Made by a program: the position numbers and the translations under genes. Shown here in pieces: positions 1 through 12,278 of a DNA stretch of 64,000 nt; within the stretch, counting starts at the first letter, position 1, and every line of letters starts with the position of its first letter. The notes beneath the pieces were generated by a model, which made no database searches, was not told where the DNA came from, and saw only the letters and a list, made by a program, of their open reading frames with translations. This DNA comes from Entonaema liquescens (Eukaryota; Ascomycota; Sordariomycetes; Xylariales; Xylariaceae): assembly GCA_902805475.1 (NCBI GenBank), contig CADCSX010000010.1, positions 682,001 through 746,000 on the forward strand, in the 5' to 3' direction.

Positions 1-382
1 GAAATATCTGCTATGGCAACCTGTCGCCTAGAAGAGTCACACTATATTTGTTTCTTCTCTTTGCCAATCGTCCGTTTGTGTCAAGATATTGCAAAAAGCG
101 AGATTACGTAGCTGATAAAGACTGCAAACCTCTTCGTCAAGGCTTGACTGCAAAACCTTCTGGATATTCCATTTAGATACTCTCTTGAAGTGGATTATCG
201 AAACACGGTCACCCACCGCAATTCTTACTCGGCTAATCCCTTAACCTATAATTCCTTATTTTTGTCAAAGCTTGTGCCTATTTTGCATCGACAGATGCTG
301 TCTGTTTCCAATCGATTGACCGCCATTTTTGTTCCAATTTCGCTGGTTTGTACCACGCTCATTACCCAAACCAATGAAGGTA

Positions 383-1597
383 CTAAAGCTTGGCTTCTTT
401 TCCTGATGCGTCGGAGCCTAAGTGTTCTGCCAGTAGTCGCGCAACTCCTTCAGCAACTCCCCAGCTTAGCTCGTAGCCTCGTCCACCCAGGCCATAAGCA
501 TGAATGATAGTCTTTCTATCGCCTATCTCCTCCTTCTCTAGTCGTATACCTCCCCTGCGAGTGGGCCGACGTCCCACAATATCCTTCAAGACGGTAAACT
601 TGCCTTCACCGCCCAGTATCTGGGGATAAGTAGCCGCAAATTTCCGCAACAGGGTCTCACGGACTTCTACTGACGGGTTCGGGTCCCAATTATTGGGCTC
701 CTTGGTGCCACCGATGATGGTGCCGCCGTCGAAGTTCCGCGGAACGCAGAATGTCCACGAGCCGTCTGCATTTTGCCGTGTGACAGTTGCGGGACATGGA
801 TTGGCAACCAAACATGTCTGACCTTTTGTAGTGGTTTAGCATTAAGATATATAGAGTATCTCGAGACTCAATAATAGTAGCGGGGAGAGTTAGAGCCTAC
901 TCACCCCGTGTAATAAACATGTTCTCGTCGCCGAATCCGTTTCCCGAAGCGTTGATTAACGCGTCAACTGGCCCCGCATCGAACTTCCAGGAAAATACTT
1001 CCCTCGGATCTCTTACTTCTCTACGTAGGACCTTACCTCCTAAAATCGCGAACCGGCGCAGTAGAAAGCTGCAGTAGACCATGGGATTCACGCACCAGGT
1101 GTCATATTCGCATCCCCATTTGACACCTTCTGGCAGCTCTGCTTCTTTTAGCAGTCTAAATCCCTTCATGCCTAACTGTGTGCGCGCTCGCTCCTCCGTG
1201 AGTGCACGGTACGCCTCACTAGGTGCTTCGAGATACTCGATCCCTTTCATGAAGGTGATGCCGGCCTCCGGGTAGCGTGCTTGTACGGCACGCATGTGGT
1301 CGTAGGTCCGGAGGCTCATGGCGTGTTCCCGCTCCTCTGCGGGGTCGGTGGGGGGCACAAGCCTGTTGTGCGCACCTCCCCATGGGGAAGTATAATTAAT
1401 CTGATTTTGTGCATCGATAGTCTCGGACCCGGAGGGAAAGTCCCGCGCCACGATAGTCACGGCGTGGCCTTCGGCTTGGACTCGTAGAGCGGAGCTTAGC
1501 CCTATGACGCCGGCGCTGTGGGTCACGGTATTAGCTAGATGTTTGGAACGAAATAAGGGGCTAATGAAATATACCCCAATACGACTATATGCGACAT
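383..1597 (-). CDS. D-amino-acid oxidase, peroxisomal (3 exons)
   Basis: FAD-dependent oxidative deamination of D-amino acids to 2-oxo acids, ammonia and H2O2 (family knowledge). Exons read on the minus strand: 1597-1575, 1515-905, 822-383, giving 357 aa, normal for DAO. The first exon is only 23 nt and encodes MSHIVVLG; splicing completes the FAD-binding Rossmann motif VVLGAGVIGLSSAL at about residues 5-18. The second junction restores ITRGQTCLVAN, matching the family RGQ element. The C-terminal part carries the DAO signature around AYGLGGRGYELSWG. The protein ends in AKL, a peroxisomal PTS1 tripeptide, fitting peroxisomal disposal of H2O2. Both introns have gt...ag ends (gtatat...cacag and gtgagt...aaaag) and the phases agree. 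A start inside exon 2 would lose the glycine-rich loop, so I prefer 1597. D-aspartate oxidase is the main alternative; substrate cannot be told by eye. Confidence 0.93.
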
Positions 1598-3093
1598 TGT
1601 AAGAGAGATGAGTCTTGGCAACCTAATAGAGGTAAGTGCGTTTTTTCAATGGTAAGTCTACTTGTCAACCTCGGCGTAATAATGAGAGGGCACAGACGTC
1701 TTGTCTAGTTTCAAGAACTAATAAGATAATATTAAAAAGAATAACTAGTTATGCGTAGGAAGTCTATATGTTTCTCAACAATAGTTTCAAGAAACCGATT
1801 CCGGTAACTAGAGCTGATATAGATGCCCATTACCTACGTCTGTGGAGGACTTTAGTCAAGAGAAAAGCTGAATCAATACCAAGAAACAGCTGATATTAGC
1901 AGCTTTAACTACGGCGGCCGAATATCGGAGGTGGTAGCGGGGCCGGATGGGGCCGGTCACCCCCGCCGACCATCCGTTATAAGAGCCGAAAGTGGCAGGA
2001 ATGGAAGGAGCAAATCACGGGAGGTACGGCCGAGTGGGCTTCGGAAGTCTTCGCCGGCGCATCGTGAAATCCAATAATAGAGTAATATAACAAGGTTGAA
2101 CGATGTTCGTCAGACAGCTGTCCCATACCTTGAGGAGGTGATTATCTAAATGCCGACTCGACATAAGTCTTTCCGGTGATAATTGCCGACTAACTGCGCC
2201 GAAATGAATGGATACCTATCTTCCAAGTTGTTAGAGTTGTGAAGATAGATGCTTCAGATGCCCCGTCTGAAGTTGATCTGAAACAGCACCCATCTTCGGC
2301 CAAGACTCGCCAAGCCTGCCAAGGCGCCCCGACGAACTTCAGAAACCGTGGAATGCCTGAACATTACGACAGCACGTGGATCCCCTTTATCGTCATCGAA
2401 AATCTTTGTGATGTGCGCCTAGGGAAAGGCTGATCTCCCATAGGATCTCCATTGTGAAGTGGATCTTGAAAATCCCGGCTTGCTCGGGGTATATCTGTAG
2501 AATTCAGACTCGCTAGACCGTAGCCAAGTTACCAAGGAGCCTCACAATACGAAAAGGGTAGGACTTATCGAACCATTTCTTCGCTCCCTTGGCCAATGGT
2601 TGAACAACTTGAACTTCGCACTCATTTCTGCATGAGAACGTCTTTGACTAGATTGGGAGTCCTGGCTCCCAACTGCCGAACCTGCTCCTGCTTGGGTTTA
2701 GGGTCCGTTCAGAACTCCTTTTCGGAAAAGAGTGAAGGAGCATTGCTACTCCACCTTGGAGACGCTATGAAGATTCTGCCACGCTGAGATTGTGTCGCGG
2801 TTATCGAAACAGCCTTAGTTAGAATCATTGCGTGCTATGTTTTCATGGGTAGTCCGCTATATATGCTCGCGATGAGCCCACCGGCTCGGGAACCGAGTAC
2901 TATGTCCTTACTTTCTAGTCGAATTTTTATTTTCCATTCACTCTCTTTCAGAACTCCTAGTGAGCAGACAGCCGTTGAACGGTATCGTCATTACCATACA
3001 TTTTAATCTAATACCCAACAACTCGTTGCCAAATCTTCGTCTTCCTGTCGGTCATTCCTTCGTAGCGTCCTCACTAGTTCTTCGATAGCAGAT
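1598..3093. other. Intergenic, no supported gene
   Basis: Head-to-head spacer between the D-amino-acid oxidase and the cupredoxin-like gene, about 1.5 kb. Short open frames here (for example 2239-2433 and 2596-2787, plus strand) show no family resemblance or splice continuity. A GC-richer patch at about 1910-2060 and a ctatatatgc element near 2868 are the only promoter-like features seen. Confidence 0.5.
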
Positions 3094-3953
3094 ATGCTGT
3101 TCTTCGCCAGTTCCATCCTCTTAGCCGCAGTTGCCAGCGCGCGACCATCTCGGATATTATATAGAGACGCGCCCGTCGAGGTTGGAGGATTCAAAGGTAC
3201 GCAACTTTTCTGCCTTGGAATAATATCATGATACACAAATGGCTAACAGTAAACAGTCCAAGCAGCCAACAGGATAATCCCCGTTGTTGTTGGTGGTCCG
3301 CAAGATACCTTCGTACCCAACACTGTGAAGGCATCTGTAGGCGATATCATACAGTTCCAGTTCAGCAACGGCAACCATACCGTCACCCAGAGCACTAAAG
3401 ATGCTCCATGTAAACCTGTTGAAGGTGGCATCCACAGCGGACACATTCCGTTCGAGGATGGACAAACTACCGTTGGCACCTTCAACATGCCTGTGACGAA
3501 CACGGAGGTTCTGTTCCTATATTGTGCGACGGGTCCCCATTGCCAAGAGGGTCAAGTCATGGTTGTCAACCCGTAAGTCGACCAATCCTTTATTCAAAAC
3601 TATTTTTCTAACAGCATTTTAGTACGGATGACCAACAAATCGTCGACTATGCCAAGGGATCACAATCTACAACCGAGAGCGTCGATGGAACTACGGTAAC
3701 TGGTGGCACAGTCGCCTCCATTCCCCTGGATGCCGCTGCTTTCGTCCCCGCACCCGCTGAGGAAGACCCCGCAGCCGGCGCCCCTCCGGCAGAGGCTCCT
3801 CCAGCTGAGGCTCCAGCTGAGACTCCTCCGGCTGCTGCCGCCCCTGCCGTTCCTGATGCTGCGGAATCCTCCGCTGCCACTTCTGCCCCTGGAACTACTA
3901 CGACTACCATCACAGTCCCAGCGGCGACTGCTTCTCCAACACCTGCTGCCTAG
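3094..3953 (+). CDS. Secreted cupredoxin-like (extracellular serine-rich type) protein
   Basis: Exons 3094-3196, 3257-3572 and 3623-3953 give 249 aa. Exon 1 supplies a signal peptide starting MLFFASSILLAAVASA; the 60-nt intron (gtacgc...aaacag) joins it in phase to the cupredoxin core. The core reads VKASVGDIIQFQF, then NHTVTQS, and ends YCATGPHCQEGQVMVV. This gives candidate type-1 copper ligands: His in NHT, the Cys/His pair in YCATGPHC, and Met in QVM. The last exon is a low-complexity Thr then Pro/Ala/Glu-rich tail of about 80 residues ending in SPTPAA. Fungal relatives are small secreted or wall-associated proteins, some expressed during host contact; no enzyme activity is implied. The C-terminus lacks a clear hydrophobic GPI-signal stretch, so I favour simple secretion. 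Copper binding is inferred. Confidence 0.85.
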
Positions 3954-6200
3954 TTGCAGCACGTGGAGCAGGGCGGAATGTCTTATAATAAGGATAGGCG
4001 GCGTTTTTCTTCATGTATGTATTAGGTTGGATGTTGGGCGACATTGTGGACTACCTGGTAGATAGGATACATATCTTGGCGGTCAGATATACCGAGGCAA
4101 GCCAACTGGAATGACATTCAAATTCGACGGACTTCTCTAATGCCCCTAAATACTTTGATTTTGATTTGAGATTTACGATGATTGGCTTTCAGAGTCATCA
4201 CTTTGTTCTCAATTTAGTATATCAGGGGCCGATCTATAGGTTACGTGCATACTAACCTCATTACCTAATATACTCTTCGACTCAATCGCCTTATACACCG
4301 AGCTTTTCAGAGCTATGTCAACTAATGGCTATAAGACATTTAGGGACCTCGCTTACTGGTTGCGTTTATTCATGAGAGTATGCGGGAGTTTATTATGCTG
4401 ATTGACCACATGGTGTTCCACTACCCTAGCCGTGAGATATTCCTGTTGTGCTCGGCAAACCTGGCACATCAATCAATTATCTCCAGTGATATACTTACTC
4501 ATATGTCTCCTTACGTTTGCGAACAAATTAGATGGCACAACAGAAGGGCATTCATCTGTGATGTTTTCCCATTGAAAGTCTTTTACCTCGCTTTATTAGT
4601 CTCATCATTCCGCCCCGGAGTTCGGGGATCATACGGAGATAATTAAATGTCTGCAAAAGTTATTGTGCGAACTAGACCGTTCTTGCTCTGAGGTCATTCA
4701 GCAACTGTCATTCGAGTCGACTTACCAAGTTCTAGAAATTGAATTATCTAGGTGGTTAAGATCTTTTACATATGAAAACACGCTTATTGTAGACAATTCG
4801 TCGGATAGGAACTGCTGTGACCACATCGAGTAGTTTAAAGAGAGAAACAGCTAATCCTAAATAGAACTTCATTGCCACACAGCCAAGAATTATGTTGTAA
4901 ATTTCGTGAGGCTCATATCAATGATTTCAGGGATAACGAGGATAATACACTTTTAACCCTAGGGGTGTCAAATGGCTTGGGAACTGTTGTGGGACATCTA
5001 GACGTGGGAGGGGTGGCTAGGCCGCTATTATTATTACAGCTTTGCTAGCAGTAATGTCTAGAGAAAATCGATGCTAGGAATGCACAGAATGTACTGAGCA
5101 TAACTATGAATTATCTTGTAAATATAAGCGACACCGTTCCTTAGCTTTAAGTGAGGTCTATGATTGTGACCAGATAATTTCATCACAGGCTGCTATAAGA
5201 TTGGATGAGAAACTAGGTAAGATCTGCATATTCATAATGAGATGAAGAAAAATAGACTTGGCACTTTTTCTACTTTAGTCCCACGTAAAATCTACGAAGG
5301 GCTCATCATAAACAAATCATCTGCGGGGTCCGTTGGAAATCAATTTTTGAGATTATCAGGTCCCAATCTCTTCCAAATATCGATGAAAAGCCATTCGACC
5401 CAACCCCGCGCGCGCTTCACGCCCTCTTGGCATTTTTTCCTCAATTACCGTTTTCGCCAGTCAGCTAGTAGAGCTGGGCGGCTAAGATGTAGTGTGATTC
5501 GCGCCCTGATTGGATGCGTCTGCCTGCTCGAACCTGCAAGCAATTATTCTATTTCGGGAACGCGCAAATCAGGTCAGAGTGTCGGCCTCTACACTTCCCA
5601 TTTTCTTTTGTTCGGGTTAGAGCGTGTGGCCGGCTGCGACAGGGGACGTGTGCTCGTCGGTCTGCACAAATCTACAACCACCCTTCCCCAGTGGCTGGTT
5701 GAAGATGCTTCACCCCACCTGCGAAGGCGCGCACAGGCGCTTAGCGAAATAGCCTTGATGATCTGCTACTTTGGTAGCTCCGAGGTCTGCACATCGTGAC
5801 CGCCGGCAAGCAAGGTCCAAAGCGCTTGCTGCATGCTTAGGTAGTATATACATCCTTTTAGTATCTCCCTTGCTTTATAGAAAAGAAAATAGTGAAGATT
5901 TTACTATTCTGTTACCTCGAATCTTTGTGCCATCTGTTGGTAATTGGGTTCCGAATCTCTGCATCTGGATCCCTTGTATGCGAACGTGTTTGTGAGGTTG
6001 TGTGACCTGCTGTGTTAAGTGATCACATCGTCTTCATATGGATCGAGATACCATGTCCCGGTAACAGACGAATTATCTTACAAGGCTTACATTAGTCTAC
6101 TCGGCTTCCATGCTCGTCCGACATCTGGTAACCGACATTATTGACGACTAACGGAGGGCTGATTATTCGAGGCGGAAGAAAAGAAAAACTGTTTTACAAG
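3954..6200. other. Intergenic / possible long 5' leader
   Basis: About 2.2 kb without a supportable gene. The longest open frame (5242-5799, plus) has no recognisable domain and lies directly upstream of the 6201 gene; its base composition is richer in G+C from about 5390 to 5820, compatible with promoter or 5' UTR. The 4380-4646 frame is likewise unsupported. Confidence 0.45.
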
Positions 6201-7961
6201 ATGGCGTCTAATGGACCCTCGGGAGGTCTTTCTCTCTTCCCCAACACAACGAGGTCGCCGTCCAGGAAGCCGACGCCTCGAGCGCGCGCCGCCACTCCTC
6301 AATCATCATCTCAGGAGCAGGGCTCCTCCTTCGAAATGACACCACCAAGAAATGGTCGGCGTACGCCAGAAGACCTTTCAGAGTTCGTGATTGACGGGAC
6401 ACCAGGAGGATCTGGAGGTCCGCAATTATATTCCAATAACTCATATTACCAGAACCAGGCAGGGCCGTCAGTATCGAGGCCAGTACCGGCGTCGGAAGTA
6501 CCACCTCGGGCAGGCACTGCGTTTTCCGGAACTAGCACGCTGGTGAGAAGTGATAGTGGGCGATCACGAAACTCAATTGCTAAAAGGCCCGGTGAAGAAC
6601 CATCGGTTCCGTATATACCGGAACCGGCCATCCGCTCAATATTCCCACAATACGACCATACTCTACCCTTGGACCGTCAAGAGTACTATCCTACTCAGAC
6701 TAGTCCAACTCATATACCGAGGACAGTTATTAGTAGACAGTCCCATGTGCCTAACGTCCAGAGTCCGCCTATTCGAAGCCCCTTACGAAGTCCTCTTAGC
6801 GCCGGTTCTACACAAAGGTGGCCCAGGCGACCACAGGAACCTCCTATTATACCCCCAGTGAACACGACAGACGAGCTCCGCGACTTTTGGAAAGTAGCCA
6901 ACGGATGGAAGGCCTCTGCGACAGAAGGACGGATGTTCTGCTTGAAGTTGATGCCCGAGAAAGATACCCCGATTTACAACCTCGCTTCTTCTTCTACACA
7001 ACCTCTTTACCACATGCGAATAGACCCGACGTCGGCAAGCGCATATGTAACGCTAAGTCGGCATGACCCAAGTAAGCCTTATAAGGGGAAGGAGCCGAAT
7101 TCAAGTCCAAGGTCATCTGGTGGTATTCTGGGGGCGCTTCGGGAACCCGAATCGAAAGCATGGCAAGAGGTCCTAGCTACCACGTTAGAGGAACCGTCGC
7201 GCCGTTTGCCACCTAATGACGGGTTGGTCTCTCTGCTGTACCCAAGCGGGGCTACAAAAGTAGCGCTGGAAAGACCAGACGACATGCAGGCCGTGATGGC
7301 TGCGGAGCGTGAGTGTGCACGGCTGGTCTGGGACGAGGATAGTCAGAACTATTTCTTAGTGCACCCGGCCCTGGCGACGCCTTTCTGTATCACCATAGAC
7401 CGGAACCCAGCGTGGAGCCGCACGGAATACACGGTCGAGCACATCGAGTCGCCGCATCACATCGCAAAGTTGACGCGCGACAGCACCGGGGATGGTTGGA
7501 TGGAACTCGACACTCTCGTCGCAGGGCGTATCGATAGCTTTTACATCATGGACGTAGCGGTGTGCGCATTACTTCTTGTTGCTAACATCGACGAAAAGAA
7601 CGTGCTCGTTGAACATTTCGAACCGCCACCACCCGCACTCCTGCGGAAGTCGAGCTCGAATCCCGACTTCCGCAGGAGTAGTAGTCGGCTTAGCGCCAAA
7701 ATACTCGGGAAGAAAGGGAGTAAAAAGCGCGGGCGTCTCGAAGAGCTGGAGCTGGATCTCGAGAGCCAGGCTAGTAGTCTCGGCGGCAAGCTAAATATTA
7801 AGGACAAGGATAAGGAACAACTCCCGGGGACAGCGCGAACGATTGTAAAGTTGCTTGGTTTTGGGTTCAAATGCGTTATATGGGCACTTACCCTGGCGTT
7901 TAAGGCTCTCATGGCTGTCGTAGTAGGCTTGAGCAAGTGCCTAACCAGCGAAAAGCTCTGA
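6201..7961 (+). CDS. Conserved fungal protein, disordered N-terminus, C-terminal hydrophobic segment
   Basis: Single exon, 586 aa from the ATG at 6201 (MASNGPSGGLSLFPN); the frame is open 20 codons further upstream, but this start sits in a better context (caagATGG). Residues 1 to about 230 are Ser/Pro/Arg-rich and probably disordered. A folded middle part (about 235-460) includes the stretch TPFCITIDRNPAWSRTEYTV. A basic and Ser-rich linker follows (GKKGSKKRG), then a C-terminal hydrophobic segment (FKCVIWALTLAFKALMAVVV), suggesting tail-type membrane anchoring. From memory, such proteins are sometimes labelled 'acetylserotonin methyltransferase-like' in fungal annotations, but I see no methyltransferase motif and would not transfer that name. 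Function unknown. The 3' end is about 440 bp from the convergent Utp11 gene. Confidence 0.85.
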   Translation: MASNGPSGGLSLFPNTTRSPSRKPTPRARAATPQSSSQEQGSSFEMTPPRNGRRTPEDLSEFVIDGTPGGSGGPQLYSNNSYYQNQAGPSVSRPVPASEVPPRAGTAFSGTSTLVRSDSGRSRNSIAKRPGEEPSVPYIPEPAIRSIFPQYDHTLPLDRQEYYPTQTSPTHIPRTVISRQSHVPNVQSPPIRSPLRSPLSAGSTQRWPRRPQEPPIIPPVNTTDELRDFWKVANGWKASATEGRMFCLKLMPEKDTPIYNLASSSTQPLYHMRIDPTSASAYVTLSRHDPSKPYKGKEPNSSPRSSGGILGALREPESKAWQEVLATTLEEPSRRLPPNDGLVSLLYPSGATKVALERPDDMQAVMAAERECARLVWDEDSQNYFLVHPALATPFCITIDRNPAWSRTEYTVEHIESPHHIAKLTRDSTGDGWMELDTLVAGRIDSFYIMDVAVCALLLVANIDEKNVLVEHFEPPPPALLRKSSSNPDFRRSSSRLSAKILGKKGSKKRGRLEELELDLESQASSLGGKLNIKDKDKEQLPGTARTIVKLLGFGFKCVIWALTLAFKALMAVVVGLSKCLTSEKL

Positions 7962-8405
7962 GTGTGGCATGATGAATTAGGCACGGAAAGGGGAACTGGG
8001 ACTAAAGGGAGTGATAGAGTCAAGAAGGGGCTACGAGAGGGAGTTTTGAAGCATGATACCTATTAGCGGGATATGATACCTATTGCCATTACCGCATGAC
8101 CTTGTATGGATAGTACATATTAATGAAGCAGGCCGGTCATTTCCTCTTCTATAGGTGGGCTGTAGGACATAATGAGAGCTGGCAGGATTACAGAGACAGA
8201 TAGAGTTACGGGCAAAGGAAGAGGCTGCTCGGGAGATGTAAATATGGGATGGGTCTATTTCCTCCTGGGTATCGCATAGCTCTAGACGATCTGAAGCCCG
8301 GTGCCTGAACGCCGCCTGTAATAATATGATCAAAAGGGAAGAATTCGGCTTATTGTCCGAATCTTCAATCTCATTTCCGTTTCCAATCCGTGATGTGTAA
8401 GTAGT

Positions 8406-9309
8406 TTACCGCTTTCGCTCTCGAATCTTAATCTTCTTGCCAGATTTTGTGATGATATTTCCAGACGTTGCAGTCTTAGCCATTTTAGACCTTTGAAGTT
8501 CGAGCTCATGCTCGGTTCGTGCAAGGATCCGTAACTTTTTTCGTGAGTTTTGTAGTCTCCTTTGCAGTTTCTCGAGAAGCTTCTGCTGCTGTTCAGCACG
8601 CAATGCTTTTGAGTCGTCCTCCCCGGCATCGTCATCTAAATCTAGGTCCTCTTCATCGTCTGCGTCTTTTTCCACTTCCTGGCGTAGCTTTTCATCACGC
8701 TCTTCCACACCTTCCGTGAATACAATCTTCTTCGGTTTCGTCTGTTTCGGTACTCCAAAGCCATCTTCATCATCCGAGTCCTCTTCGAGTTGGGGATCCA
8801 AGCTGCCGCCTAACCCCACCACTCTCTCCTCGAGCGCCTTGGTTTCCTTGATTGCAGCATTGCGCACTGTACGTATATACCCAACGTCCTGGGTCTTAAG
8901 TAGACGAACAGTGTCGATATCTAGGACCTTATTGCCGCGGTCGCCTTCGACAGTTCCGTTCCACCGTTTCCCCTGCGATAATGCATCACCGGGGCCTTTG
9001 CGCGACATCATCCCGAAGTAGAATTCATCTTCATTGCGGTCGGCGGCCTTCTGCCGTAACGCGCGCAGCTGAGCTTTCTTTTTGTTGAAGTCTTTGGCAC
9101 GTAGAGAGTAGTCCTGATATTCGGAAGAGAAATATTTAGCATCGAGAAGCAATTAGGAGCGTTGGGATATTAATGTAGATTGAAATGACATTGAGAAATG
9201 GGAAGCGCTATACCTTATGCTTTTCGAGTAGACCGAGGCGTTTGCGCTCCAATGGCTGCGCACGCTCTCGGTGAACACGCCGTTGTACGGCGTTTCTTAT
9301 GGACGACAT
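8406..9309 (-). CDS. UTP11: U3 snoRNP-associated protein Utp11
   Basis: Component of the small-subunit processome required for 18S rRNA maturation in the nucleolus (established for Utp11). Exons 9309-9214 and 9113-8406 give 267 aa, close to the usual 250-270. Exon 1 begins MSSIRNAVQRRVHRERAQP and ends LLEKHK; a 100-nt intron (gtatag...atatcag) joins to DYSLRAKDFNKKKAQ, reproducing the invariant family block. Further family blocks are NEDEFYFGM, VLDIDTVRLLKTQDVGY and a very basic C-terminus (KSGKKIKIRERKR). An acidic tract (DEEDLDLDDDAGEDD) lies at about residues 180-200. The alternative start within exon 2 lacks the conserved N-terminus. It is convergent with the 6201 gene. Confidence 0.95.
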
Positions 9310-12278
9310 TATGGTGAAGAAGGGATAGAGTAGAAAGGAAGGGAAGTAGTTGTCTCTATTGCTAAAAGATAATAGTAGCGGTGGTGGCAAGGGTGTAGAG
9401 ATTCCCAATGATGGAATGACGATTGTTGCGGTTGTTGCGATTGTTCAAGGTTGCGATTAATCGAAGTACCGTCAAAATTTTAGTGGGTACCGAGATTAAG
9501 CCACGGAAAGATAAGATAAACAGAAAAGGTGGCGCCAAATCTGGCCCCCCTATTATTCGGCCAATTCGACTTCATGAAGCTTTCAAGCTTGACATTTACG
9601 TTAAAGCGTTAGAGTTCAAAACATGACCGATTGGTCCGTGTATGGCCCGTGCTAAACCGAAAAGAATGCCTAGGGGAAATTTTTATGGTGACTCAATATC
9701 TCCATGAGCGCTTACCACCATCAACTTCGCACAGTTTTGTATCTGTCAGAGTAATTCCGTGTTCATAGGTAGTAGTTGCATACAAATCTCGCTTCACATT
9801 CTTTTCTCTTCATATATACATCTATCTATATCCATACCTAAAATTATATCCTATCTACTTCATACCTTATGTACATACCTTATAAATAACTTTTTAATCC
9901 CTTTAATTACCTAGCGAGATAATATAGGAGATATGCCCATAAGAGATACATGTGGTAGAGAATCCTAAGCCCCGTGTATGCAAGTCTTGGGCAGGTGATT
10001 ATCTTCTACATGAAATCTCCAACGTAGTAGCATAACGAATCATAATTATATTAGGACCCTAAGCGAACCAGTAGGTGTCATTATGGCCATGTGCCCAAGC
10101 TAGAGTCCTAAGAGCGGAGTGAATATTAGGTACCTAACACAGCAAGTAAGGTACTGGAATCGGGGATAGGCAGAAGACATAGGTACCTTAGGTACCTAAC
10201 CTACCTAATGTGAGCAAGAGGGCCTAGCTGATTTCCAACTTTATCAGGTCCTTTCTAGTTCTCTTCATATTTTGCATAAAGAACAAGTATTACTTACACT
10301 ACAACCATTTCAAGCCGAATATTTCAGTGCCGTGATGAAAACTGATGGCACTAGGTAACCCTGGTTAGTTACCCCTTACTGAAGCAATGTCAATAGATTC
10401 ACACCTTTACCTGTAAGTTTGCCTTCAACTAAAGTTCCCCATTAATAAGGCTGCTATAAGGAGGCTCTAATTTGCAGCCTCAAATCTGGTCTGGAACTAG
10501 CCGGTGTTACACTGCACATAACATCACGCGCCAACAAACTTTTTTTCGAACTACAAGTCGGAATTAGAGAACTATTTAGTATCAGTCTAAACTGAATCTG
10601 ATTTACAGATGGGACACCTGTTGCCTTGGGGGATATCTGAATACGAAGAGCCCAGATGTAGAGACTAAGCTTTGACGCCCAATCCGACAAGTGTATAAAC
10701 ACGTATGGCTAAAACTGGGTAACCGTTCATCAAACAGTTCTGTGGTACCATATTAGTATAACCATACATTTACGAACATATCTCAACAATCTTCTCACAA
10801 CTAATAGAGACTTAGTAAGTTTGTAGGGATCATTAGACCCTTGTTTTCCTTCGGTTCCGATGCTTCTATTTCAGGATACAATGTTTGACGTGGCTTCCCA
10901 CTTCCCATTGGGAATATCTTATTTGATAAAGGTCTAGCAGCCAACAGGAAATCTGTATCAAACTATTCTCAGCCTTATTTCATACATGAAATATTGGTGT
11001 AACAGAATGATGATGTCGTTCGTTAGCAGTGATAGGGCCGTAAACGTATATGCTTACCAAGATATTGGATTTTTTGGACTATTGATATTGATGGGATTAT
11101 GTATTGGTTTCCCCTGCTCAACTACCTCACCGGTGCAGGATGGGAATCTTATGGATTCTATCGATTATTCTAACAGAAATTACAGGCAATTAAACTGAGC
11201 GCATATTCCAATCCTTCAATATAATATATATAATATATATAATTAGTATGCATACCTACCTTATCTGCTAGATCGTGAGTGGGACGTGTGAAGTGCGGCA
11301 AAATTCACATTGATGAACTTCAGATAGGAATCGAGAAACTCTTGTCCTCTCGTTACTAAGTTGTAATCCGAACGATAGGACTTAAAGGAGTTAGAATAAA
11401 GGTATCGGGATATGGAAGCAGTTAGCGCGTAGTATGCTTGGCTTAGGGCATATTGGATTTGCCTTCGGCTTTTGAAGCTTGAGAAGATCAGCTAACCGAA
11501 AATTAATAAAATATACGGCACGTTGAAAACGATGCCTCAATGGCTTAGCGCGATTAATGATCCAAGACGTATCAAGGGGATATGGGTTTCTGTGCTTTCT
11601 GACTCGGATATCATGCTGCGCGTTTTCCATGAGGTGTATCGCTTAATGTAACCCCAAGCCGTGTCACGTCCGTCCCGCGCGATACCAGGGGATCCAATCA
11701 ACGTTTTCTATAATCCAACATAACTTGCTTGCTCTATGAGCAATCTACTACTTCCCTATGATGTTATTCGGGGCCAAGGAGGCAATCACATGCGTCTAGC
11801 ACAATTGGGAAGTTATAGGTTGGATTTATGTCATTATAAAACATTAAATATCTATTTTCCTTCATATCTCGTTATCTTTTAGATCGTAATAATAAACGCG
11901 TACACTGAGCGTGTTAACCCCTTTTCCAAGGAAAAAACAAAGGATAACAATAAGCGTATTAGGTAAAACCTCTCCATGAGAATTAAAATGCCGAGTTATG
12001 CCACCTTCTAATGAGGGAACCGACGAAGTTTAGTAAGGTACCACCACAGAATACCCAAGAGTATTACAGAGCGTTCCAGATTGACCTCCCGAACCGATGC
12101 TCAGAGCTTCTATGCTAGGCCAAAGCCAAAATCTAAGAACCACTGTTAGCTCGAAGTTCAGCGAATAGTCATGTTGGTTACGGATTATAAAATGGCCTAC
12201 TTTTAGACTATATTCAAGTTGTATTAGCGTGCAATTCTTTCAGAGTTGGTAGGATCCGAGACAGCAAGACCACGTCCA
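9310..12278. other. Gene-poor spacer with TAGGTACCTA palindromes
   Basis: About 3 kb with no supportable coding sequence; frames at 9423-9626, 10454-10702, 10986-11198 and 11391-11630 have no recognisable content. The palindrome TAGGTACCTA occurs at 10127-10136 and 10189-10198, with a near copy at 10180-10189. Moderately AT-rich, but not RIP-erased like the 27-35 kb block. Confidence 0.5.

Noticed and set aside
5242..5799. 185-codon plus-strand frame upstream of the 6201 gene
   Set aside because: No domain, no signal peptide, no codon bias that stands out; likely promoter or 5' UTR sequence. Transcript data would be needed.
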